Shown one piece after another: positions 1 to 8,240 of a DNA stretch of 64,000 nt; position 1 is the stretch's first letter, and every line of letters begins with the position of its first letter. The DNA is from Roridomyces roridus (lineage: Eukaryota; Basidiomycota; Agaricomycetes; Agaricales; Mycenaceae). A model generated the notes under the pieces. The model made no database searches. It was given only the letters and a program-made list of their open reading frames with translations, and was not told the origin of the DNA. The DNA lies in contig JARKIF010000015.1 of NCBI GenBank assembly GCA_029378245.1, forward strand, positions 682,001-746,000, given 5' to 3'. The translations under genes were made by a program, and so were the position numbers.

Positions 1-2
1 AC

Positions 3-638
3 ACGCTGAAGGCCATGGCCAACCTTGCAGCCACATACAGGGAGCTGGGGCAGTACCGGGAGGCAGAGCCGCTCCAAATCTCTGTCCTTGAACGGTCCCA
101 GAAACTTCTTAGTGATGAACATCCGGATACCCTGAGAGCCATGGCCAACCTTGCAGCCACATACAGTGAGCTGGGGCGGTACCAAGAGGCAGAGCCGCTG
201 CAAAGTTCTGTCCTTGAACGGTCTCAGAAACTCCTCGGTGATGACCACCCTGATACCCTGAGAGCCATGGGCAACCTTGCAGCCACATACGCACGATTGG
301 AGCGGTACCAAGAGGCAGAGCCCCTTGAGAGTTTTGTCCTTGCACGGCGGCAGAAACTCCTTGGTGATCACCATCCTGGTACCCTGATAGCCATGGGCAA
401 CCTTGCCATGACACTCCACAGGACCGGCAGGCACCAGGCAGCAGAGAACCTCCAACTCAAAGTTGTTACCAAATGCACAGAGGTCTTGGGGGCAGACCAT
501 CCACACACTCACCAGGCTACCAAAGCCTTGAAGGCTACACAAGATGCTTTGGTTAAGGCCAGGGACCCAGAACACACCAGTGTTAAGGGGCTCTCCAAAC
601 TATTTTCCAGGTTCAAACTTTCTTCCTCCAAGAAGTAG
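3..638 (+). CDS. TPR-repeat protein, C-terminal part
   Basis: The open frame enters from the left edge of the window and ends at a stop at 636-638. It encodes about four tandem 42-residue tetratricopeptide repeats of the kinesin-light-chain type, each with a core like ANLAATYxELGxYxEAEPL followed by a KLLGDxHPDTL linker. A shorter degenerate repeat and a lysine-rich tail ending FKLSSSKK follow. In Agaricomycetes such arrays usually form the C-terminal ligand-sensing part of NB-ARC/TPR (NLR-like) proteins, but the N-terminal effector and NTPase domains would lie outside the window, so the full architecture is unknown. The repeats are also nearly identical at DNA level, which suggests recent repeat amplification. 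The repeat identification is firm; an NLR role is inference. Confidence 0.85.
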   Translation, partial: TLKAMANLAATYRELGQYREAEPLQISVLERSQKLLSDEHPDTLRAMANLAATYSELGRYQEAEPLQSSVLERSQKLLGDDHPDTLRAMGNLAATYARLERYQEAEPLESFVLARRQKLLGDHHPGTLIAMGNLAMTLHRTGRHQAAENLQLKVVTKCTEVLGADHPHTHQATKALKATQDALVKARDPEHTSVKGLSKLFSRFKLSSSKK

Positions 639-1119
639 GTGATTGTCAGAGGGATGTGTGCAGGATTCAATGGCACTGCAGCATCATGTATGTACAGATT
701 GTATGGTTCCATGTCAATGTTCCAGATTTTCCGATCCAGACTAGGTAGTATGTGCAAGTGCATGTGTATGAGAGATTTGAGGTGAACCGGCGAAAACCTC
801 CCTGACGAATTGAATTTTGACGGGCCAAAGTCTTGCACATCTTTGGCAAGATGTTGAAACGATGTGCACATTTGGTGCAACTGCAGCAACCTGGCACCAA
901 CTGTTCAAGTCCACTGTCCAGATTCTGGTGGGCTGCCGGGTGCCGAGCACTGATCATATAGGATACTCCGAGTTGAACGACAGACGTGATCCAAGGAAGT
1001 GCTGCGTCTTCCGGGACAGCGGGGACTATGTAGGTCCTTCTCAAATTGGTTTCTCGTAGTACACCTCTCTACTTTGCGTCAAGTTCATGATTCACTACAT
1101 CGCTCTCGAATCCCCCCGC
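639..1119. other. Intergenic, no gene recognised
   Basis: This is the space between the TPR gene and the convergent transporter gene. I see no conserved coding signal, only overlapping short open frames without family resemblance. Confidence 0.5.
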
Positions 1120-1949
1120 TCACTGCGTCGCCCACACACCCAAAGGCAACCTAAACAACGCAGTACCCTCCGCAGCCATGACCTCGCTCACGCCGATGTA
1201 ATACGCGATGAACGCCGTGATGATGCCGAATACACCGCCCGCTTTGATCAATCTATGTACATTCATCGGTAAAACTTTCGATCGGAAGGAAGGGAAAGAA
1301 AAACGCACTTGGGATTCCCGGTAAATTGCGCTGCCGTCAGACAGACGAACGCAAGTGTGAGGGCGGAGAGGAGGAGCGTGTATGACATGTTGCGGCGGAT
1401 AACAGCGAGTCTGTGCGCTTCGTCAACATCGTCACGCAAGCCAATTCCGAACACTTACAAGAAAAAGAAGGTAACCATCATCCACGAAGCGAGGTAAATC
1501 CCAAACGCATGGATTAAACTCGTCCGGATCCGCATACGCCGCCATAATCCCAGAACTCGGGATGAATATCGCTGCATAGGACATCCAGAATGCGCCGTAG
1601 GACGAAAACGCCGTGGCACCAAAGACATTCCCGCGTGGGAACTCCCACATGCCGGCGATGAATTGCGTTAGCCCGCCTGCGAAGATGGCCATTCCGACGA
1701 CGACGTTGGAGTGGGTGATTCCTCGGGTGGAGACGTTGTACATTGATAGCATGAAGGTCGTTGAGGCGAAGGCGAAGAGGCCCCTGTGTACCGGATGATC
1801 AGAGAGGAGGAGATTCGGGAGGGAAGTAGTACTGACATCGGTGCAGGATTGGCGATCCCAGAAAGATGGGCGGGACCTTCGTTCGTGGGAATCATCGGTC
1901 CTTCTTCACCACTATACCGCTCTGCGACTTGTCGTTTCTCAGAAGCCAT
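1120..1949 (-). CDS. GPR1/FUN34/YaaH acetate transporter family protein (frame interrupted)
   Basis: This is a six-helix plasma-membrane carrier of the acetate/ammonium transporter (AceTr) family. Four exons can be built. Exon 1 runs 1949-1837, and the intron 1836-1784 joins to give the family signature NPAPMGLFAFA. Exon 2 carries the helices around SNVVVGMAIFAGGLTQFIAGMW. A later exon carries LLAVIRRNMSYTLLLSALTL, and the last exon ends GVWATQ at 1120. Introns have clean GT-AG ends (GTCAGT..CACAG, GTAAGT..CACAG, GTGCGT..CATAG). One defect is visible: in exon 2, near 1511-1512, one extra base separates the frame ending DPDEFN from the frame continuing HAFGIYLASW, which is the family's expected continuation. 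No intron fits there. This is either a frameshifted pseudogene or a sequence error. Family assignment is secure. Confidence 0.85.
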
Positions 1950-2020
1950 CGTGAGTCGTGAGGTAGCTGCCGGGTGGGTGGGTGAACTGAAGAACTATGG
2001 GCCGTCTCCCGTGGGTTGCC

Positions 2021-2029
2021 TTATATACA
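2021..2029 (-). promoter_or_regulatory. TATA box of the acetate-transporter gene
   Basis: On the minus strand the sequence reads GTGTATATAAGG about 70 nt upstream of the ATG at 1949, a normal TATA position for a fungal gene. Confidence 0.5.
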
Positions 2030-3178
2030 CCGCGCAAAGCTCACACGGGCTCCAAAGATAGGAACTGTTCCTGAGAGAGGGATATCCTTTAGAAGAAACG
2101 TGTCGGGATGCTCGTGAGAGAGGGCACACATGACTGCTGGGGAACATGACGAAGGAGGAATCAGCGAGGCCAGATTTGAAGGCGGAGGGTGGATCGAGTT
2201 TCGTACGGCGTCCCGTGTGGTTCTGGAGATCACCCGAGAGTGGAGAGTATTCGGCAACGTTGAATGACCAATCGATTTTGATCTGCCGTAGGAGAGAGCT
2301 GGAGAGAGACGGTATCCAGGAAGCCGTGCTCCGATGGGTAAGCCGGAGTCGGAGGTCCCAGGCACGGACGTGGGCGTGGGCGTGGGCGTGGATAACTGGC
2401 AATGTCAGACCATGCGGGGGTCTATCAGGTGGGAAAGAAAGCGGGAGGTCGCTTTCCGCGTTGCCAGATCGTGGGCAGGAGAAAGATTCAAAGGAAGGGC
2501 TGACGTGGCGATTTACGACGGCCGACGCGTGAGGCAGGTCACGGTCCAGGGAGGAGTGGTGAGACCGAGTATCCTCGACGGAAGAGCATCAACACCCAGA
2601 TCTGCAGAGCTTCCAATGGGACGATCGTGGTGCAAAGCCAAGGAGTGATTTAAAACTCCGCGCATCAGGCAGACTGATTGGCAGTGATCCTACGTGGCTT
2701 GTTCCTGAAACCCACGTCGATTCGGATTCTTGGAGACTGGAACACTGAGTCTTGCTCGGACCGTCCGACCGGCTATATCCGCCGCAAAAAAACTTCCGAG
2801 GGTCCCGCTCGGTGCAGACGCCGGTGCCGGTACCGGTCGACGTGAGAGTCGCACTCTGGAGTCATGCACACGCCAAGCCTCGAGCTCTCTCCTCTCCATC
2901 CGCGCAAGCGCGTAAGCTATAGCTATACAAACAGTCTCTCTCCACCAATCCGTTCATGATCCGAAGACACTGGCACCCACTCTCATTGCCCTCGGCTTAG
3001 CTGCACGAAGTTCTTTTCAAATACCGGCTTGTAAGTATCCACAGACTCTCAAACATTTAATCGCACTCAGTCGAGAGACAGAGAAATCAATTACGACAGG
3101 GCGATCACAGAATTGTCCACGAAGACCGCCCAAAACTGTCCAGACTTCGCGCCGCCCAAATGGGAATCATCCGCCAGG
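2030..3178. other. Intergenic region, about 1.1 kb
   Basis: No supported gene. It contains a short GTGGGC tandem repeat at about 2366-2390, and otherwise mixed-composition sequence between the divergent transporter promoter and the 3' end of the next minus-strand gene. Confidence 0.5.
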
Positions 3179-3772
3179 CTAGATTTCAGACGTAGACACG
3201 GTCGTCCCCGTCCGATGAGTTGACGCCTGTGAACGCAGGGGCACAAGACGCGCGGGCGTCAAGGTTATGCTCTGGTCATCCAACCTCTCCGTCATCATAG
3301 GATGAACACCCGCTACCGGTGCACTGGCCATGGCCATGGGTGAAGCCGAGCCGAGCAGGGACACCGCTGAACCGCTCGCGCTGATCGAACTCGCATTCAC
3401 ACCGGCTTCGATCGCGCGTTCGGGGTCTTGGGAGTGGAATGGCAGCGGCTTCAAGTCATGCGCGGCACCTCTACGCCCCCGACGCCGCAAACAAAGCACG
3501 CCGAGCAGGAGGAGGACGAAGCATACGGGGACGATCGTCCCCACTACCACAGCCGTTGACGTGGAAGTGTGGATACCACCACCACTGGTGAGTGCGGCTC
3601 CGCCGTCTGGAATGGGAGTCGACGTGCTCGAGTTGGAATTTGAGGCTGTCGCCGGCGAGGATGGGATGGAACTGGGTAGGGAGTGAGAGCCCGATGGAAA
3701 GGATGGGTACGCGGTCGACGTCGCCGCGGACGCCGACGATGATGCGACGGGAAATGAGTGCGATTGCCCCAA
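3179..3772 (-). CDS. Ser/Thr-rich single-pass membrane protein (5' end unresolved)
   Basis: The C-terminal part of a cell-surface-type protein is visible. A long Ser/Thr/Ala-rich extracellular stretch, probably O-mannosylated, is followed by one transmembrane helix (STAVVVGTIVPVCFVLLLLG) and an immediate basic stop-transfer cluster (LRRRGRRG). A cytoplasmic tail of about 90 residues ends TTVSTSEI. This layout (ST-rich ectodomain, one helix, basic tail) is common in basidiomycete wall-stress or Mid2-like proteins, but I see no diagnostic domain. The given start is the first in-frame ATG; the frame stays open upstream to beyond 3900 through a Pro/Ser/Thr-rich segment. The true 5' exon probably lies in 3850-4370, where another minus-strand frame encodes Asn-Pro repeats. 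I could not find a phase-compatible splice joining them. Confidence 0.55.
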   Translation of the reverse strand: MGQSHSFPVASSSASAATSTAYPSFPSGSHSLPSSIPSSPATASNSNSSTSTPIPDGGAALTSGGGIHTSTSTAVVVGTIVPVCFVLLLLGVLCLRRRGRRGAAHDLKPLPFHSQDPERAIEAGVNASSISASGSAVSLLGSASPMAMASAPVAGVHPMMTERLDDQSITLTPARLVPLRSQASTHRTGTTVSTSEI

Positions 3773-3976
3773 CGACGAGCTCGGTGCCGCTGGCGTGGGG
3801 CTGACGATGGATTTTGTTGAAGTGGTAGAAGTCGGTGGTGGTTTAGGGGGTGGGCTCGTGGGGTGGCTAGGCGGAGGCGGGGAGAGCGGGTTGCGGCGTT
3901 TGCGTCGATGTCGTCGGCTTGGGTTCCTGGCTCACGGGAGTGTGAGAATGGGTTGCGGGAGGAGGAGGAGGAGGAG

Positions 3977-4013
3977 CGGGGTTGGGATTAGGATTGGGAT
4001 TGGGATTGGGACT
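3977..4013. repeat. GGGATT hexanucleotide microsatellite
   Basis: Five or so imperfect tandem copies of GGGATT lie here. Read on the minus strand they encode an Asn-Pro dipeptide repeat, so the array may lie within the N-terminal coding part of the neighbouring membrane-protein gene. Confidence 0.7.
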
Positions 4014-4626
4014 GTGGTGGTTCCCCTGGTTAGATGACCCGCCGTGTGCGGGTGAGGAAGTCGTCGAGCCCATTCTACAAGCTGTGTCAGGCACAAATCT
4101 ATGGCATTGGGCAGTCATGGCGCTGACCGTCGAGCAGAAACCAGTGCTCGCTACAAAAGAGTGACTTGGACGAGAGTCGTCGTGGTAGTAGGAAACGAAG
4201 GTGGATGGGGTGGCGCGGTGGGAGGGTGAGAGGTGAGACGAGGTCGAGATATCATCCTGATTCCGAGGCACAGATATTGATTTGGCAGATTCTGATATCG
4301 ATATCCAAAAACAGGCGGCAGATTCGATCCACGACGGAATTTTCAGGTAGCCCCAGCATTTAGTCACTAGAGTGGGAGATATGGTTGCCCCCAGCGGGAG
4401 TAGCTATTGTAGGCATCCAGCGGAATCCGTCCGGGCATGAAATGAAGGTCCAAGAACAGGTGCGAGAATCAGAATCAACGGACCGCGGAGCAGTGGGAAG
4501 AGATCCATCATTGCGAGGAGGTCATCAAGACATGCTTCCCTCGTCGTCCGTTCAGGATGTTGAACGACTGGGCGCGCTGGATTGATGCGTTTGATCAGGC
4601 TACGAGGCGTTGGAACAGGCGTAGAC

Positions 4627-5600
4627 TTGCAGTGCTGAGCGCAATCCAGGCAAGATGGTGGTCAAAGACAAGGAGGAGTCGACGGATCAATTGTTTCATC
4701 CCGAACATCCTCGGGTACGATTGCTCTGCATTGGACGCTCAGAGCTCAGAGTTGGAGGGCCTGGGTATGGATGTGCACCTTTACTCGATTCTCATTGCGA
4801 TAAACACGGTCCCTCGTTCGATTCGACCCCGAACCATGACAGAGGTCCAATCTTCGATCTTTTTCGCTATACTTATCGTGGACTGTTGGCAACAGGAAAC
4901 GGCGGGTTCAGTCTGTATTTGTATTCCCGCCGCAGAAATAAGAGGCCATCAGCTGGCGGCGCGGCTGTACTTCAATGGTCCCTCGTTCGAGTCGAGCACA
5001 GTCATACAAGAGTGTCAACACGCTTTTTGTATCCACCACTCGTATGCCGAGCCAGCAGCGACGCGGAAAGAGTTTGAATTTTCCATAAACCGTGGGTTCC
5101 GGGCAAGGAAATAAATGAGGAGCAGAGTTGCAGTACTGAGCGCATCCGGGCAAGATGGTGGAAGAAGCCGACGGATCAACGTTTCACGAACATTGATTGT
5201 TGATTGATTGACAAGCCCGGTGGTGATGCTACCCCCTGCTACCCAACAGGACCCAGAGCCTCGGCGGCATTGCTGTGCAACTACGCTCAATGCTCATCAA
5301 GATAAGCACAGCTACCCTCGTTCGAATCGAGCGCGGACGACCCATGACAGAGGAGAAGCGTGTTTTCATTTTCGCTCAACAGTCGCGCTGTGATGTTCAA
5401 TCTTAATGGCTGTCTCCAAACCAAGCACTCAGGCGGATGGATGGCCGATCTGAAGCATGATACCCCCTTCCCGATACGTAGGTCACTCGTTCGACTCGAG
5501 CCCACCCTAGTCTCTTTTACAGACCCATCGACGCTCCGCAAGCTCCGAGCCCACCCATACTTCTATACAAGACGACCGCTTTTTTTGTTTCATCATCTTC
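4627..5600. repeat. Degenerate tandem repeat, unit about 0.5 kb
   Basis: Two landmarks recur with the same order and a spacing of about 500 bp. The first is a segment containing GAGCGCAATCCAGGCAAGAT at about 4639, recurring as GAGCGCATCCGGGCAAGAT at about 5138. The second is a segment with CCCTCGTTCGATTCGACC at about 4810, recurring as CCCTCGTTCGAATCGAGC at about 5312, each followed by CCATGACAGAGG. Further single copies of the TCGTTCGA motif occur at about 4980 and 5487. No protein-coding family was recognised in the stretch 4385-5986, so it is described as a decayed repeat of unknown origin. Confidence 0.55.
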
Positions 5601-5986
5601 AATATCGGCCTGCGGAAAACGCATAGGCTTTGGAAAACCAACAGCAAGAAAAGAGGTTCGACCGAATTGCGAATTGGCGATTGAAGCCATACACTGCGTT
5701 CCGAGGTGCCGTCGACGAACGTTGGGCGACATGTGTTGACAGGTTGCCGACCTTAGCCGACCCCTTGAAACCAATGTGTGGCCATCAAAAATTGCACAGC
5801 ATTGCTGACATGTGCCGACTAGTGTGCAGCCATTTGCCGACTTGGCATCCACACCTCGTCCGCATACCTCAGCCCCTCTGCGCCCACTTGTCTGCCCAAT
5901 TGCGTCGACGAGGCGCGCCTGCTTTGATACATGTACTAGACAACTTTGAATGCCTATTGCTTGACAAGTCGGCGGATGAATAAGTA

Positions 5987-6140
5987 TACTGTAGAGTTTC
6001 GATCAATTCGAAAATGCACGTGACCTTTTATTTTTCCGACAAATCTCCAAAAATCCGATAAATCGTGAAAAAATTAATGGCACTATTTTCAGAAATCGGC
6101 CGTGACGCGTGACATTCGAATTGATCGAAACTCTACAGTA
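5987..6140. mobile_element. 154-bp MITE with perfect 26-bp TIRs
   Basis: Left terminal repeat 5987-6012 starts TACTGTAGAGTTTCGATC. Right terminal repeat 6115-6140 is its exact reverse complement, ending CTCTACAGTA. The interior is AT-rich and non-coding, with a subterminal GTGACGCGTGAC. The TA at each end is compatible with a TA target duplication, as for Tc1/mariner-type elements. It lacks any transposase frame, so it is non-autonomous. A second element of identical length lies at 63494-63647. Confidence 0.85.
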
Positions 6141-6148
6141 GCGCTCAA

Positions 6149-6623
6149 TGTCACGCGCTGATCTATTTGCGCACGTGACAACGCCAAACAAACCAGATAA
6201 GCATTGGCGCCGTACAGCGCTAAAGTCCTGGGAACCCCGTCTCGATCGGATTGAGGAAGAAGCCGAGGAAGACATTATTTAAAGCCGTGGGACAGTTTCA
6301 TATTTATGAACGACAGCGTGGATGAGGGAAGGAGTTTTCGATCAGTGAACTGTCAGATCATGACAGGCTTCTATGATGAACACGGTGTAGACATGACAAT
6401 AGGAGACGACAACGGTGCAGGACAATAGTGCATGTCGGAAGCCAGGACAATTAGTGTAGCATCGTAGATCTATTCCTCATAGTATAAAAGCAGTAGCTAG
6501 TCGTCGTATTCTGTACCCTCTCCTAGACTTTTATTCAGTTCATTTTACGAGCTTTAGTAGCGCACTACCCAATCCGCAGCATCTTACCGCTGTTGGACGC
6601 GTGAAACAAGTCTTGTCGTGACA
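6149..6623 (+). repeat. 5' LTR
   Basis: 475 bp, TG...CA boundaries within a short inverted repeat TGTCACG/CGTGACA. It contains a TATA box at 6483-6490 and, about 40 nt further, the segment TAGACTTTTATT (6524-6535) that is complementary to the bases just after the LTR. Its first 134 bases also carry a copy of the last 44 codons of pol. Confidence 0.95.
6483..6490 (+). promoter_or_regulatory. TATA box of the LTR promoter
   Basis: TATAAAAG in the 5' LTR. Transcription starting 30-40 nt downstream would place the RNA 5' end near 6524, where the putative self-primer sequence begins. Confidence 0.65.
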
Positions 6624-6624
6624 T

Positions 6625-6636
6625 AATAAAAGTCTA
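6625..6636 (+). other. Primer-binding site, self-complementary to LTR RNA
   Basis: One base after the 5' LTR lies AATAAAAGTCTA. It shows no TGG start and no match I recognise to a tRNA 3' end. It is the exact reverse complement of TAGACTTTTATT inside the LTR at 6524-6535, about 40 nt after the TATA box. This is the arrangement of Tf1/sushi elements, in which the folded 5' end of the element's own RNA primes minus-strand synthesis. Complementarity is seen; priming use is inferred. Confidence 0.7.
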
Positions 6637-7124
6637 CCCTCATACCGCTCCTACCTCCCCCCGACATATCCTTTCCATACGCCTCGGCGTCCCTCCCCCA
6701 CTACTTGGATTCTCGTAATTGAAGATCCACTCATACCTCAAGCGTCACGTCGTTGAATCGCGACGTTAAACAAGCGCCAATCTTTGGTCGAACTATTTTG
6801 ATAGACAGTCGCTGTGCTACGGGAAACGTTGAGTCCGTCCCCGCACAATAGCAGACGTTGGCGTTCGGGTGGCAATCTTCGGAGAGTACCCTCGCGCAGA
6901 TACCGGGAGAGTCGTAGAAGGCCCGGGTCTGTTCTATCGGCAAGCGTTCCGACCGAGAAACCCACCACCGGCTTCGTGCCGCTCCTACCCAAGCCGCGAC
7001 GGCGTTTCGCGCACCATCATCCTCCTCTTCCGGCACCTCTAGCCGTGAAGCCCGTTCCGTAGCGGACCAACTCTTGGCCGCTTCCGCCACCACCCATCAC
7101 ACCTTCCACACCGCCACCCCTGCC

Positions 7125-8240
7125 ATGTCCCATCACGGCAGCCCCATCCCCTATGACCAGCCTCAGGCTGGTTACTCGTACCCTCCCCAACAAATCTACC
7201 CCTCCCGCCCTCCTACCCGTTCTCCCCCTCGCCCCCTTCCCACACGACCCGACTCACAACCCCCCGCCCAGCCTGGCCTGACTGAGTTACTTCAGGCCCT
7301 CCCCCCACGCCCGGCACCAGCAAGAATGACGCTGGCCCGGCTTCCCCCGCCGTTTGACGGCAATGACAAATCCAAGTGGGAAACTTGGATCGACAGTGTC
7401 ACGACCTACCTTGTGGCATACGAACACAATTTTAATACGTATCATAGACGTATTTTCTTCGTGCTCTCGTTGCTGGGCGACGAGAAGAGTTCTCCGTGTC
7501 CGGCCGCCAACTGGTCACGGAACTGGAAGGCGAAGCACCTTCGCCTTGGTCAACTCCGTCCCTCCTTCGAGGAGTTTATGACGGAGTTGGAATCGACGTT
7601 CGCGGATCAGAATGTCAAGGAGACGGCGCTGTTGCGCCTGATGAACACTCGGCAGGGAAATTCCACCCTGGCCGATTTCCTCCAGTCGTTCGAGCTGAAC
7701 GCGGAACAGGCGGGCTACGCGCCCGGAAACGAGTTGCATGACACGTTCCTGTGTCAGGCATTGGAAATCCTGGTCTCGGACCAGGTCCGCAAACAGCTTT
7801 ACGCTGGAGGCGTGGCGATCCCGGGAACCTACCCCGGATTGAAAAGCCGGTTGATGACAATCAACGGCATCATTGAGCGTGGGAAGCTCATCAACTCTCG
7901 CTGGGGAGCGGGAGGTGGAATGTTTTGGACGCCAGCGCAGCAGCAGCCGCCGCCCAAATTCCCCAAGGCCACGGCACTGGTGCCGCCGCCTAGGCCCCAG
8001 GGGACAGCCCCCCATCTGGCGACCCGGGTCACTCCCGGAAATCCGGCGCCGATGGACGTCGACCGAACGCGGCAGGCCGCGTTCAAGTGTTACAACTGTG
8101 GCAAGGAGGGCCACATGAAGCGGGAGTGCCCGGAGCCTCCCAAGAAGAAGTTTAATATCCGGTCGATCAAGACCGAAGACTATACGCAGGAGGACCTGCA
8201 GGCTCTCGCGACCATACTCCGAGAGAAGGGTTTTTGCTAG
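7125..8240 (+). CDS. gag: Gag polyprotein
   Basis: The 371-residue nucleocapsid/capsid protein packages element RNA. A Pro-rich N-terminus (MSHHGSPIPYDQPQ) is followed by the retrotransposon-gag core (LPPPFDGNDKSKWETWIDSV through RLMNTRQGNSTLADFLQSFE) and a single zinc knuckle CYNCGKEGHMKREC encoded at about 8089-8130. The ATG at 7125 is the first in an open frame that begins after a TAG at 6915, so a non-ATG start further upstream cannot be excluded. Gag ends at TAG 8238-8240, seven bases into the overlapping pol frame. Directly before the stop sits the heptamer GGGTTTT, positioned for a -1 ribosomal frameshift into pol. Confidence 0.92.
   Translation: MSHHGSPIPYDQPQAGYSYPPQQIYPSRPPTRSPPRPLPTRPDSQPPAQPGLTELLQALPPRPAPARMTLARLPPPFDGNDKSKWETWIDSVTTYLVAYEHNFNTYHRRIFFVLSLLGDEKSSPCPAANWSRNWKAKHLRLGQLRPSFEEFMTELESTFADQNVKETALLRLMNTRQGNSTLADFLQSFELNAEQAGYAPGNELHDTFLCQALEILVSDQVRKQLYAGGVAIPGTYPGLKSRLMTINGIIERGKLINSRWGAGGGMFWTPAQQQPPPKFPKATALVPPPRPQGTAPHLATRVTPGNPAPMDVDRTRQAAFKCYNCGKEGHMKRECPEPPKKKFNIRSIKTEDYTQEDLQALATILREKGFC
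8228..8234 (+). promoter_or_regulatory. Putative -1 ribosomal frameshift slippery site
   Basis: In the gag frame the codons read AAG GGT TTT TGC TAG, giving G GGT TTT, which matches the X XXY YYZ pattern. Slipping back one base yields GGG TTT TTG CTA GGG and enters pol exactly at its 5' boundary. Downstream, CCGGT and ACCGG about 12 bases apart could form a short stimulating stem. Confidence 0.65.

Noticed and set aside
1500..1530. A tiny intron to explain the frame change in the transporter
   Set aside because: The only GT-AG pair that would fit spans about 20 nt, too short for a fungal intron.
4557..5114. Open frame of 185 codons
   Set aside because: It lies across the degenerate tandem repeat and shows no protein family features.
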